A DNA stretch of 64,000 bases from UBA6170 sp034429975 (GTDB lineage: Bacteria > Chloroflexota > Anaerolineae > Anaerolineales > Anaerolineaceae), in the NCBI GenBank assembly GCA_034429975.1, contig DAOUFM010000092.1:14692-78691 (forward strand), in the 5' to 3' direction. Positions 26,311 to 36,200 of this stretch are shown here, one piece after another. Positions within the stretch are counted from its first letter, which is position 1; every line of letters starts with the position of its first letter. Position numbers and translations under genes: made by a program. The notes beneath the pieces were generated by a model. It had not been told where the DNA came from. It was given only the letters and a program-made list of their open reading frames with translations, and made no database searches.

Positions 26311-27960
26311 TTATTTTTGATCCGATAAATTAAAATCACTAAAATAACCCAATTCCAAAAGAGTTTTTCGAACCTGTTCAATTCCGCCCGGTGAAACCGA
26401 AACCGTATTTGGGTTGAAGACAGCCAGGATAAATTTTTTGACTGACGAAGAAAGCAAAGCTTTGACTACTTCTGGATCGCTGATTTGTAAAATAATAGTT
26501 GTATGAATAAATGCCTGAGTACCTAACTTTTCCCAATTCTCAAGAGATTTTATTAATTTTGGAGGAAATGGGTGATTCAAAACAGGTTGAATAATTTTTA
26601 TTAAATGATTTACCTTTAAACCTTGCTCGGATGCCCGGGTTAATGAATTTGTTGTGATTGTGTAAATAAATCCTTCCCGCGATTTTCCAACCCATTCACA
26701 AAACCGTGATAACTGGTAGCGAATAGCACGTGCATATCGGGTTGAAAAAGTTATTTTTCCATAAGAATCAATAGTGACGCGACCTTCTTCAGGTTTAGCG
26801 GCTTCCGGAGCATGAAAAGTTATTAAATCATTAAAAACACCCGAACATCTGAATGAAGCCGGTTGGTCCTGGCCTTCCGATAACGCCAGATCTATTAATC
26901 CCAACCAGTAGAGAGGGCCTGTGATTAGAAATCGTAATAATGCTCCATCTACAGCGTCCCAATGCGCAAATCCGCGCAGGTAATCTTCTGTACCCGCTTT
27001 TTTTATGTACCAGGTATCATAATTTCCAACTGGTCTTTGAAAATCCGGATTTGTTTGAAAAATATATTCAATGAAACTCTCAATATTCCACCATTGCTGG
27101 ATGGGAATTAACGATAATTGCTCGAGAACAAACTGGCGGGCTTTTTTATGGTTACGGTCTAAAATACCATCAACTGATAAGCCGGGAACAAATTCGATCT
27201 CATTAATTTGTTCGCTTTCCATCCAGGCTTTGATCATTTGCGAAAGAGCAATTTCTCTGGGTGCTTCTAAAAATAAACGTGTTTTTTCAGAGTTAACATC
27301 ACCGTTTGATAATAAGATTCCCATCTCAGTTAAAACTTTTCGCTGAAAGTTGGTGGAGAACTCAAAGTAATCAGAGTAAGTTTCAGGTGAAAAACCATTC
27401 CGAATGGCAGCCAATAAAGTGGTGCTGTCATCCAGAATTAAATCTGATGACAATTTAATTGTTTGAGTTTCTTTTACTGATGCTGGCCGGCCTGGAATTT
27501 GTTTCTTCTGATGATGGACCGGTTCTAATTGGGCAAATATCTCCTCCGGGATGTACACATATTCCTGGGGTTCTGCATCGATGCTTAAAAAAGCCCGTCC
27601 GATGAAAGCCCGATACCAAAGATTTTCAGTGGGAGTGGACGGATGCAAGTCAGGACGTTCGCGGTCTCGTTTTGCTGCACCCATGACCTGAATATCCCCA
27701 TAATCCCGCACAAATTTGGCCCAGGGAATGCGGCCATGATTTTCAAGAATAGCATCGAATGCGGTGCGAACCGTTTCTGGTAAAGTATCATAAATCTCGC
27801 GTATGATTTCAGGATTGTTCATTTCTAAAGTTAAATAAGTTCTGGCGGTGTAGGCATCGGGTGCTTTTAATTCAATGCCCCATCCATTTGCTACGATTTT
27901 TAAGAAGCCTAAATCCTGTCCATTCAAAACGCTGGCGATATTTAACATATAATGAAACAT
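26311..27960 (-). CDS. XPB/Ssl2-type helicase-associated domain protein
   Basis: 549 residues with no Walker motifs and no membrane segment. The N-terminal region (IPWAKFVRDYGDIQVMGAAK, then NLWYRAFIGRAFL) and the later LLRFLITGPLYWLGLIDLAL resemble the helicase-associated winged-helix domain seen at the N-terminus of XPB/Ssl2-like bacterial proteins (Helicase_C_3 group). Here it stands alone, without an ATPase domain. A nucleic-acid or protein-binding role is likely, but no function is known to me. It has its own perfect consensus promoter, divergent from the signalling operon. Confidence 0.6.
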   Translation of the reverse strand: MFHYMLNIASVLNGQDLGFLKIVANGWGIELKAPDAYTARTYLTLEMNNPEIIREIYDTLPETVRTAFDAILENHGRIPWAKFVRDYGDIQVMGAAKRDRERPDLHPSTPTENLWYRAFIGRAFLSIDAEPQEYVYIPEEIFAQLEPVHHQKKQIPGRPASVKETQTIKLSSDLILDDSTTLLAAIRNGFSPETYSDYFEFSTNFQRKVLTEMGILLSNGDVNSEKTRLFLEAPREIALSQMIKAWMESEQINEIEFVPGLSVDGILDRNHKKARQFVLEQLSLIPIQQWWNIESFIEYIFQTNPDFQRPVGNYDTWYIKKAGTEDYLRGFAHWDAVDGALLRFLITGPLYWLGLIDLALSEGQDQPASFRCSGVFNDLITFHAPEAAKPEEGRVTIDSYGKITFSTRYARAIRYQLSRFCEWVGKSREGFIYTITTNSLTRASEQGLKVNHLIKIIQPVLNHPFPPKLIKSLENWEKLGTQAFIHTTIILQISDPEVVKALLSSSVKKFILAVFNPNTVSVSPGGIEQVRKTLLELGYFSDFNLSDQK

Positions 27961-27985
27961 CCCTTAATCATATATTTTCATAAAA

Positions 27986-28014
27986 ATTATAGAATTAATG
28001 TTCAATTGTGTCAA
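27986..28014 (-). promoter_or_regulatory. Perfect consensus sigma70 promoter (minus strand)
   Basis: On the minus strand TTGACA (28014-28009), 17-bp spacer, TATAAT (27991-27986). Every base matches consensus. Transcription would start near 27980, about 20 nt before the XPB-like gene. Confidence 0.9.
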
Positions 28015-28076
28015 TCAAATATTTAATTGGCATGATTATTGCTCGTTAACCTATCGATTTCGTCGATCTTATTTAA

Positions 28077-28105
28077 TTGACTTACGTACTACTTACTTGT
28101 ATAAT
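28077..28105 (+). promoter_or_regulatory. Near-consensus sigma70 promoter of the signalling operon
   Basis: TTGACT, 17-bp spacer, TATAAT. Expected start of transcription near 28112, with a short leader to ATG 28136. It decides the start of the DUF4388 gene, because an in-frame ATG at 27998 lies upstream of this promoter. Confidence 0.88.
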
Positions 28106-28135
28106 TTCACAAGTCAACAGGATAATGGGTATCAA

Positions 28136-28954
28136 ATGGCCTTAAAAGGTAACCTCCGAGATTTTACAATAACGCAATTACTGAATTTGGTTAATCTAGC
28201 TGGTAAAACCGGTACTTTGGTTATTGAAGGATCAGCTAATGTTGCAAAAATTACCTTTCGGGAGGGGAAATTAGTCTATGCCCAGATGGATCATTTGGAT
28301 AATTCATTGGCTGGAATATTAAGACGGTCAAAAAAGATTACTGCTCGCCAATATACGATCCTTTCCGAACGGGCTGCAAACATGAGTGACAAAGAACTTG
28401 GGATTTTGTTGATTAACGCCGGTTATTTAAATCAGTATGATATTATCGAGAGTTTGCAGCAATATTTTATCAGCATTGTCCGCCAGTTATTTACCTGGGT
28501 GGATGGGTTTTTCAATTTTCAGGTTAATTCGTTGCCACCCCCGGACAAAATTCCTATTCGCATGGATCTTGAAAATTTGATTATTGAAGGCTCACGGCAG
28601 ATACGTGAATGGGAACAATTACAACAGGAAATTCCTTCCCTCGACATGTCCTTAAAATTTAGTGAGCGTCCTGGTATCAATATTAGAAATATTACCCTCA
28701 GTGTGGAAGAATGGCGTGTGGTTTATTATGTAAATCCGAAGAACACGATGCGGCAGATCGCCAAAGCCACAAAATTGAATGATCTGGAAATAAGGCGGAT
28801 CGTTTTTTCATTGTTGCAGGCTGGTCTGGTTGAAATCATTCGTCCAGGAGAAAAACCAATGCCGGCCGCAAAACCTCGAACCATACCGGTAGTTGCGAAG
28901 ACAGAACAAAAATCATTAATAAATCGAATTATCGATAGAATTCGTACCATTTAA
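28136..28954 (+). CDS. DUF4388 (PATAN-like) domain protein
   Basis: 272 residues from ATG 28136; the longer frame from 27998 would place the start before the promoter. The N-terminal 150 residues match DUF4388: ALKGNLRDFTITQLLNLVNL, GKTGTLVIEG, ITFREGKLVYAQ, and QYFISIVRQLFTWVDGFFNF. This domain is typical of bacterial signalling proteins next to Ras-like GTPases or response regulators, and is thought to mediate protein contacts. A C-terminal winged-helix-like segment (NTMRQIAKATKLNDLEIRRI) follows, ending in a basic tail. First gene of a + strand operon; the GTPase starts 9 bp downstream. Confidence 0.82.
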   Translation: MALKGNLRDFTITQLLNLVNLAGKTGTLVIEGSANVAKITFREGKLVYAQMDHLDNSLAGILRRSKKITARQYTILSERAANMSDKELGILLINAGYLNQYDIIESLQQYFISIVRQLFTWVDGFFNFQVNSLPPPDKIPIRMDLENLIIEGSRQIREWEQLQQEIPSLDMSLKFSERPGINIRNITLSVEEWRVVYYVNPKNTMRQIAKATKLNDLEIRRIVFSLLQAGLVEIIRPGEKPMPAAKPRTIPVVAKTEQKSLINRIIDRIRTI

Positions 28955-28963
28955 AGAGTATTT

Positions 28964-29497
28964 ATGCAAACCGTAAAAATTGTTGTAACAGGGCCTTTCA
29001 GCTCAGGAAAAACAGAATTTATTCAAACGATTAGTGAAATTGATGTTGTTTCAACGGAGAAAAAAATATCGCTTGAAGCTGAAAAGATTAAAGCTGCAAC
29101 AACTGTCGCAATGGATTTTGGTAGGATAACAATTGATAATGAATTGGTTTTATATATGTTTGGTACCCCAGGTCAGAGGCGATTTGATTTCATGTGGGAA
29201 ATCTTATCTGAGGGAATGTTAGGGTTTATCGTCATGGTTGATAGTTCCAGACCTGAAACTTTTCGTGAGGCCAGATATATCCTGGAAACCTTCAGAGCTT
29301 ATGCCCCCACGCCTTATGTAGTAGCTGCTAATAAACAAGATTTGGAAGATGCCTGGGAAATCGAAGATATGCGCTTTGCCTTGCGGTTGGATCCTAAAAT
29401 AAAATTGTTACCCTGCGTGGCACATGATAAAGAATCGGTCAAGAAAGTTCTTCTCGAGCTTTTGTACACCATCTTAGCTGAGATGGAGTCTAAGTAA
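28964..29497 (+). CDS. Small Ras/MglA-like GTPase
   Basis: 177 residues. P-loop GPFSSGKT (residues 10-17), a switch I Thr in AATTVAMDFGR, G3 as FGTPGQRRFDFMW where Ras has WDTAGQ, G4 NKQD, and a G5-like CVAHDKES. This is the prokaryotic small GTPase group that includes MglA and the GTPases found beside roadblock/DUF4388 proteins. It would act as a cytoplasmic switch. No roadblock/MglB partner is encoded nearby, so the DUF4388 protein just upstream is the natural partner candidate. No membrane-anchor motif is visible. Confidence 0.88.
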   Translation: MQTVKIVVTGPFSSGKTEFIQTISEIDVVSTEKKISLEAEKIKAATTVAMDFGRITIDNELVLYMFGTPGQRRFDFMWEILSEGMLGFIVMVDSSRPETFREARYILETFRAYAPTPYVVAANKQDLEDAWEIEDMRFALRLDPKIKLLPCVAHDKESVKKVLLELLYTILAEMESK

Positions 29498-29506
29498 GAA
29501 TTGTAA

Positions 29507-30298
29507 ATGTCATCCATCACAACCGATAAAGGAATATTACATTATGAGGTTTTTGGAAGGGGAAAACCTGTAATCTTCTTACATGGCTGGTTGGGTTCCT
29601 GGGGTTTATGGCAGGAAACCATGGAAGCGATCGGAAAGAAAAACCGGGCATATGCACTTGATTTTTGGGGGTTTGGAGATTCAGAAGGCCGGCTGAATAC
29701 CTATCAGGTGATAGATTTTGTCGATCTTGTTTCCCAATTTATGGATCAGTTGGGGATTGATCAGGTTCCCCTGGTTGGACATAGCATGGGAGGAACAGTA
29801 AGTTTATTAACTGCCATCCGTAAACCGGAACGGGTAGAAAAAGTGGTTGTAGTTGGCTCACCGATTCAAGGGAAATCGCTCAGTTTCCCTTTACGATTAG
29901 CAGGAAGAAGATGGGTGGCTGAATTTTTATTTTCCAATTTTGGGCTATTCCGTAAAACTCTGAAAATGGCAGCGCCGTTAATATGCAAAAAACCCGACTT
30001 TCCGGAGTTAATGGATCACGATCTTTCTAAAACCAACCTCGAATCCTTTCTTCTCAGCATTGAGTCCTTAAAAATGATTGATTTACGTCCTGAAATGCAT
30101 ACAATAAAAAAATCGATATTGGGTTTGTATGGGAAACATGATAATATAGTATCACCTGACCAATATAAAACCCTGCAAAAAGGAATTCCCCATGCACAGA
30201 TTGAGCTTTTTGCACAGGCAGGGCATTTTCTCATGCTTGAAGAACCAAAATTATTTATAAATCTGGTACATGAATTTATCAATCAGGAGACTGATTAA
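29507..30298 (+). CDS. Alpha/beta hydrolase with intact triad
   Basis: 263 residues. Oxyanion strand FLHGWLGSW, nucleophile elbow GHSMGG with Ser93, acid Asp in LYGKHDNIVSP, and His in QAGHFLMLEEP, so the triad is complete. Such enzymes range from esterases and dehalogenases to signal receptors (RsbQ in Bacillus). It starts 9 bp after the GTPase gene. Its first 60 residues are almost the same as those of the hydrolase at 38761, a local duplicate whose nucleophile is lost. Substrate unknown; a regulatory role is suggested by position only. Confidence 0.85.
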   Translation: MSSITTDKGILHYEVFGRGKPVIFLHGWLGSWGLWQETMEAIGKKNRAYALDFWGFGDSEGRLNTYQVIDFVDLVSQFMDQLGIDQVPLVGHSMGGTVSLLTAIRKPERVEKVVVVGSPIQGKSLSFPLRLAGRRWVAEFLFSNFGLFRKTLKMAAPLICKKPDFPELMDHDLSKTNLESFLLSIESLKMIDLRPEMHTIKKSILGLYGKHDNIVSPDQYKTLQKGIPHAQIELFAQAGHFLMLEEPKLFINLVHEFINQETD

Positions 30299-30301
30299 GA
30301 A

Positions 30302-30889
30302 ATGAATTATCAACCAACTTTAAATTTCTCCAACACAATGACAAATATTTTGCTGGAGGGGGTAAAGGAAACAATTGACCTGACAGAAAAGCCATTTTCA
30401 ATCAATAACAATTCAGTTGAGGATTTAGATAATCAACGACGTTTAATTTCTTTATTGTTAAAAGCCCCATTGTTCTATGGGGAAAGGGGAGCATCTGGAA
30501 TAGCGCATCGTATAGGGGAAGCAAGCTTCCGATACTTTATTAGACGGCAGGGGAAAGAATATTCATTGTCGGATAATTCTTATCGTTTAATGAATTCTTC
30601 GCACCGCATCGTTTTTGGTTTATCACAAATTGCTGCTTTTATGAATAAGAATTGTGGATTAAAGGTTGAAATTTTAGAAGATGAAAAACGGTGGTATTGG
30701 AAAATCGTATCCTGTGGTGCTGCAATCAATTGGAATCGAATTTATACTGCCTATATGATGGGGTTATTGCGTGAATACTTCCTGTGGACAAGTGGGGGGC
30801 GTTTTTATCAAATGGAAGAGATGATTGAATTTTTAGATACAGAAACCCTTTTGCAAATTGGTATCCTAAAAAAACCTCTGGATAATTAA
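30302..30889 (+). CDS. Hypothetical protein, possibly V4R-like
   Basis: 195 residues, no signal peptide or membrane helix. The segment FYGERGASGIAHRIGEASFR is reminiscent of the 4-vinyl-reductase (V4R) small-molecule-binding domain, in which a similar R-G-x-x-G...R-x-G-x-A-x-F string occurs. A possible beta-hairpin with LKVEILEDEKRWYWKIVSCG follows, again as in V4R. It lies between the hydrolase and the beta-helix protein, with a TAATG overlap to the latter. A ligand-sensing role would fit; the family call is tentative. Confidence 0.5.
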   Translation: MNYQPTLNFSNTMTNILLEGVKETIDLTEKPFSINNNSVEDLDNQRRLISLLLKAPLFYGERGASGIAHRIGEASFRYFIRRQGKEYSLSDNSYRLMNSSHRIVFGLSQIAAFMNKNCGLKVEILEDEKRWYWKIVSCGAAINWNRIYTAYMMGLLREYFLWTSGGRFYQMEEMIEFLDTETLLQIGILKKPLDN

Positions 30890-32148
30890 TGTTTTCTTAT
30901 CGTGTAGTGCTTCGAACCGATCAAATGGTGTTACCGTTTAACGAACCCGCCAGAGATTTGCGTATTCTGAATAAACCCTTATGGCTCTACCAAAGAGATG
31001 TTTTAGCGCCTTACTGTCAACAAGAAATTGAAGTTCAACCTGGCGAACAAATTCCAGATATTTCTGACGCCTGTGTAGTCTATAAAGACAACCTGTTTTT
31101 TGACGAAACCTTTATCATGAATTTTCTGAAATTGGCTCAGCAGGAAAAATCAGCGGTTCGCGTTGCCTTTACAACAGGTGATCCTGCATTTAGGGAACAT
31201 TGTCTCCCATTAGCCTGTTCTTACGAAAAGAAAGGTAATTTATATCTGGCAGATTTGTGGTTTTATCCCAATGGAATTCAGGACGAAGTAAAACCTCTGG
31301 TTATGGAATTAAAATCCCAGGAAATAGGTTATTATCATGTGCCCACCTATATGGCTTTTAATCAGGGCGATTTAATTTATCAGGTGCCATTACAGAGTTT
31401 TATCGCCATTGATTCCTGGGTGCATGTTTTTATTGCCGATGCAATTTTTGGTCTCTTTGCCAGAGGAGCAAGATTTGAAAAAAGATTGAAAAGTGACCCG
31501 AAATTTATGTTGAGTGTCCTGTTTTGTGCGATGTATGAAGGGAAACAGCTTCTATCCTGTTCAAAATTAGTCACTATTGGGAGAAACTGCACAATTGATC
31601 CCAGCGCTGTGATTCACGGTCCGACCACGATTGGCGATAATGTCACCATTGGCGCTGGTGCTGTAATCGAGAATTGTATTATCGGGAATAATGTGAATAT
31701 CTCGCAGGGATGTAATCTAATGCTGTCTGTTATCGGAGATGGGACATTTTTACCCTTTCGAGCTTCGTTGTTCATGACAACATTAATGGATAACAGCATG
31801 GTGGCCCAAAACACATGTTTACAAATGAGTGTAGTCGGAAGAAATTCATTTGTTGGGGCTGGAACGACATTTACGGATTTCAACCTGATACCAATAACGC
31901 TCAAGGCCAGAAATGGAAAAGGTGAGTTGGCCGATTCGAATCGACCTGTATTGGGGGGGTGTGTAGGCCACAATTGCAGAATCGGGGCAGGGCTGGTTAT
32001 TTACCCAGCCAGAACAATAGAATCGGATGTTGTATTGCTGAGCTCAGATAAACGCAGAGTGATCGATCATGACATCCCTTATGAAGAGAGTGATCATCAT
32101 ACGCTCCCACAAGCCTCTTTCCATAAACAAATTTACCCTCGCAATTAG
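30889..32148 (+). CDS. Left-handed beta-helix (hexapeptide-repeat) protein
   Basis: 419 residues in two parts. Residues 1 to about 225 have no clear family, though the layout (NEPARDLRILNKPLWLYQRD) recalls degenerate sugar nucleotidyltransferases. Residues 225-390 contain hexapeptide repeats such as TIGRNCTIDPSAVIHGPTTI and VTIGAGAVIENCIIGNNVNI, as in GlmU-type acyltransferases. It may be an N-acyl/acetyltransferase for a nucleotide sugar or a scaffold. It is embedded in a signalling operon, which is unusual for a metabolic enzyme. A 149-bp gap with a possible promoter follows. Confidence 0.68.
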   Translation: MFSYRVVLRTDQMVLPFNEPARDLRILNKPLWLYQRDVLAPYCQQEIEVQPGEQIPDISDACVVYKDNLFFDETFIMNFLKLAQQEKSAVRVAFTTGDPAFREHCLPLACSYEKKGNLYLADLWFYPNGIQDEVKPLVMELKSQEIGYYHVPTYMAFNQGDLIYQVPLQSFIAIDSWVHVFIADAIFGLFARGARFEKRLKSDPKFMLSVLFCAMYEGKQLLSCSKLVTIGRNCTIDPSAVIHGPTTIGDNVTIGAGAVIENCIIGNNVNISQGCNLMLSVIGDGTFLPFRASLFMTTLMDNSMVAQNTCLQMSVVGRNSFVGAGTTFTDFNLIPITLKARNGKGELADSNRPVLGGCVGHNCRIGAGLVIYPARTIESDVVLLSSDKRRVIDHDIPYEESDHHTLPQASFHKQIYPRN

Positions 32149-32200
32149 TGTTACATAACAATCCATTCACTTTTTAATATCCAATCCGAATCGGAATTAG

Positions 32201-32206
32201 TATAAT
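32201..32206 (+). promoter_or_regulatory. Possible -10 box before the response regulator gene
   Basis: A perfect TATAAT in the 149-bp gap before 32298, without a convincing -35. An imperfect dyad TCCGAATCGGA lies 7 bp upstream. Could be an internal promoter of the signalling operon. Confidence 0.35.
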
Positions 32207-32297
32207 AAAGTTGTTCTATACATCTTGATAAAAATTGCGTTAATATTACTGTCAAAAATACTTACTTCATTTTTGAATCAAAATTCTGGAGGTTTGC

Positions 32298-33194
32298 ATG
32301 AACAAAGCGCACCTGTTAGTGGTGGAAGATGACCGTGATATTTCTGATATGCTGAAAATTTATTTTTCTGGTTTAGGGTACGATGTAGATGTTGCTCCCA
32401 GGGGAGAAGATGCTCTGGAAAAGACCAGGCAAATAATGCCCCATTTAATCATTTTAGACATCATGCTTCCCGATATTGATGGGTATGAAGTTTGTCGCCG
32501 GTTAAGAATCAATACCAGAACGAGCCATATACCAGTGATATTCCTCACCCAAAAAGATGAGCGCAGCGATAAATTGCAAGGTCTGGAATTAGGCGCAGAT
32601 GATTATATTACCAAGCCATTTGATATTGAAGAGTTACGTTTACGGGTTCAAAACGCAATCTCCAGGGCTGAAAGGGAGAGTTTGACAGATGCTCAATCCG
32701 GTCTTCCCTCCGGCAAATTGATTGAAGATCAACTCCGAAAAATAATCCGTGAAAAAGAATGGGTTCTCTTTGATATCCGTATCAATCAATTAGAATCGTT
32801 TAAGGAAACTTATGGGTTTATCGCTGCCAGCGATGTTTTGCGATTTACCGGCATGTTGATGGGCGATATCCTGGATGAGGTTGGTACCCAGAAATATGAT
32901 TTTGTCGGGCATGCGGGGGGAGATAATTTTGTTTTGATTTCAGATGCCAACTTGTCGGAAAGAATTTATTCTCTTTTAAAAAATAAATTCAGCGAGGTAA
33001 TAAAAACCCATTACAATTTTTTGGATCGGGATCGGGGTTACCTGATCATGCAAAGGGACGATGGGTCTGAACGAAAAATTCCATTTATGTCCTTGGCGGT
33101 TGGCATGGTTTCTCCGGCCACTCATCAATTTTCAGATATTCGTGAAATTACTGAACTGGCTGCTGAAGAAAGACGAAAAGATAATCAAAATTAA
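32298..33194 (+). CDS. Response regulator with degenerate GGDEF output domain
   Basis: 298 residues. Receiver domain 1-120 with acidic pocket VVEDDRD, phosphoacceptor Asp54 in LIILDIMLPDIDG, Thr in IFLTQKDE and Lys in ITKPFD. Residues 125-295 are a GGDEF fold, but the signature reads AGGDNF in place of GG[DE]EF, so the catalytic Glu is replaced by Asn. It is therefore probably not an active diguanylate cyclase; it may bind GTP or act as a protein-contact module. TGGAGGT precedes the ATG. The histidine kinase follows 15 bp downstream and is the likely phosphodonor. Confidence 0.87.
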   Translation: MNKAHLLVVEDDRDISDMLKIYFSGLGYDVDVAPRGEDALEKTRQIMPHLIILDIMLPDIDGYEVCRRLRINTRTSHIPVIFLTQKDERSDKLQGLELGADDYITKPFDIEELRLRVQNAISRAERESLTDAQSGLPSGKLIEDQLRKIIREKEWVLFDIRINQLESFKETYGFIAASDVLRFTGMLMGDILDEVGTQKYDFVGHAGGDNFVLISDANLSERIYSLLKNKFSEVIKTHYNFLDRDRGYLIMQRDDGSERKIPFMSLAVGMVSPATHQFSDIREITELAAEERRKDNQN

Positions 33195-33209
33195 ATTTGG
33201 AAAATTCAG

Positions 33210-36200
33210 GTGATTATTGAAATATTTGTTGCCATCCTGATCATTGCCATCGTTGTGATTGGATGGTTGATAATCGATTTAATCATCCGTCAGGTTAAAT
33301 TTTCTAAACCTGAAAATCGGAATCGCAGCGAAATCCTTGCAGATGAAGACACACCGGTTATCCTGATAGAACCGGGGGGGAAAGTAAAATATTGCAGCCC
33401 TGCAGCCAGGAAACTGTTTGATATCCCAACTGATAAAAAATTTAATCTGGATATCATAGAAGAAAAAACTCAATCCACCACCATTTACCAGATTTTAAAC
33501 ACACCTGGAAAAATAAGTATTGTATTGAATGATGCCAAATTTGATGTGCAAAGCTATCAAACATCCGATGGGATGTTAGTTACATTTTCTCCAACAACTT
33601 CAGTCAATCAAAAAGGCTCTGATAGAAAAGAAACAGATGAAAGAGCGCTCCAGTTTCTTAAAAAAATAAGCGCTGCCCATGAGTTCGATCAAATTATCCG
33701 GATTATTGCAGAAGAATTTATTACCCGACACCAGGCTGATTATGTAGAGATTGGTATTGCCGAATTTGAATCAGAAGAAATGATTACTTTCCAATTCTTG
33801 GCTTCGTTGTCCGACCAAAAACTTTACTTCAAAGAAAAAATCCCGCAGAAGGAGTGCTTGTCCGGATATATCTTTAAAAATAAACAAATTATCCGGATTG
33901 ATGATACTTCAAGTAACGAACTTATTCCCCTTCCTGGTTTACCAAATAATCAAATTCAACAATTCATCGGATACCCATTAATGGTTGCAAATGAATATTT
34001 TGGCGCAATAGCGTTTGGAAATGAAGCCAGAAAAGGGATTTTAGATATTGAATATTTTCTAAAGCCCGATGATATCAGCCAGCTAGCTGTTGCCCTGAAA
34101 AACGCCTGGGTTTACCAGGAATTAAAAGTAAAATCATCTGAGTTAGATGGCTTATCAAAATTATCGGTCTCCTTTAGTCATATTCAAGATCCGAAAGAAT
34201 TATTCCAGACGATATTAACGAATTATAAAGAATTGTTACCTGTAGATATTCTTGGTTTCCTTTTGTTTGATGAACGAACAAATATTTTAGAAGCCAAAAG
34301 CCCATTTAAAGGCTTACCTGATCCCATTGTAGATATTATTCGAATAAAAATTGAGCCCAATAGCCCGGCAGAAAAAATTATTAATTCCCAGGATATTTTG
34401 ATTATTGATAATGCTGCCGAGAATAGCCAGTGGGAAGATTTGGGTTTATCTCATTTAGCAAGTGCGGCATCCATTCAGGAAGCTATCCTGATTCCCTTGG
34501 CACCGAGCAGTGAGCCAATGGGATATTTATTGGCTGCCAATCATAACAATGGGACTTCTTCTTTTTCACAGGACGAAATCCATTCACTCATGATTATTGC
34601 CAACCAAACTGGCCCCCTGATTGAAAATTTGTTTCTGCTTTTACAGTCGAAACTAAGAGCCCAACGAGCTGAAGTCTTAAGAAGAGTATCATCTATCGCG
34701 AATTCAAATGCGACGACGAATGAAATTTATGCCTTTACGGTGAATGAGTTATCCCTTTTGCTCCGAGCGAATTCGGGAGGTTTGTTTTTAGTTGACCAAA
34801 CAAATACAAAATTAGTTTGGGACGACCAATCCAAATTTGGAGACTGGGCAATTCCATACGACCAAACAGAATTACTCCTGACTTCAGAAGATTTCCAAAG
34901 TACAGTGACAAATACCAAAGAATCGCTTGTCATTGGCAAGTTTGATGAAACAAAACCAATCCCTTCCTATTATCAAAAAATAATTGATCATAGTGAAATT
35001 CAGTCGGCTTTGATTGTGCCGTTGATCATAAAAAATAAGGGGATTGGTGAATTGTGGTTTGGAAGTGAACAATTAAGTTTCTTTGATCAGGGCGATGTTC
35101 ATTTTATTCTTTCCGCAGCAAACCAATTGGCATACGTGGTTGACCAGACAAAACTATCTGTACTGACCATGAACGCTATCAATGAAAAGATTGAGCAGGA
35201 AAAAGTGATTGAAGAACTCCAAAAAATTAATGAGTTCAGTAAAAAAATCGCCCGCCTGGATGTCAACCAAATTCTTGAAAAATTATTAAACACACTGTTT
35301 GAATTTATACCAGAAATGGATGCAGGCTGGATTGGCCTTCTGGATGACGTTGCTCAGTTAATAAAACCGACCTTTATAAAATCATATACCGATGATTTAC
35401 GATCAATCCTTTTCCGGCAGAATTCACTGCCTTTTAAGGCTTGCGAATCTGGCGAGATACTTGATTTGGATGAGGTTGAGTTTCCACTTCAATATAGGAT
35501 TTCCGATGAAGAAGCCAACCTCTATATGAAAGCAACTCATCATCAGGTTCCTCTTTCAGCAATTTTTGCATCTATCCGGATAAATAACCAATCTATTGGG
35601 GTGTTGGTTTTAGAAATTTTCGATTTTGAGAAAAGATTTACACCAGAAAATAAGTCAATCCTTCTTTCTTTTTTACAGCAATCGAGCTATGCTTTGGAAA
35701 ATGCGAATTTAATTGAATCATTGAAAAACCAATCTATCCAAATGGAAAGATTATCGACGCTTTCAAAAAGCATAACAGCCAATTTGAATCTTTTGGATTT
35801 AAGTAACTCTTTGTTAAAAAATTTAAAATCAATCGTCGATTATCAAACAGCCACATTTTGGGAAAAAGATAAAAAATATTTGAAGATTGTTGCCACGGAT
35901 GGGTTCGAAGATCATGAATCCAGGCTGGGATTAAAAGTGCAAATAGATGATTCATTACTTTTTCAGGAAATGTTTGCGTCCAAAAAACCTTTAGTTGTAG
36001 ATGCAATCAAGGAAGATGAGCGTTTTTCTTCCCTTGTAGAGCCTGAGAATTTGTCCTGGTTGGGAATCCCATTAATTTCTGATGAAGAGATCATCGGTGT
36101 AATTGCCCTGGAAAAAAAAGAAAGAAATTACTATGTGCCGGATCGGGTAAGGCTGGCTGAGGCTTTTGCTTCTCAGGCAGCCATCTCATTGGAAAACGCC

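Noticed and set aside
27998..28135. N-terminal extension of the DUF4388 protein by 46 residues
   Set aside because: It would start upstream of a near-consensus promoter, and the extra residues do not belong to the DUF4388 domain.
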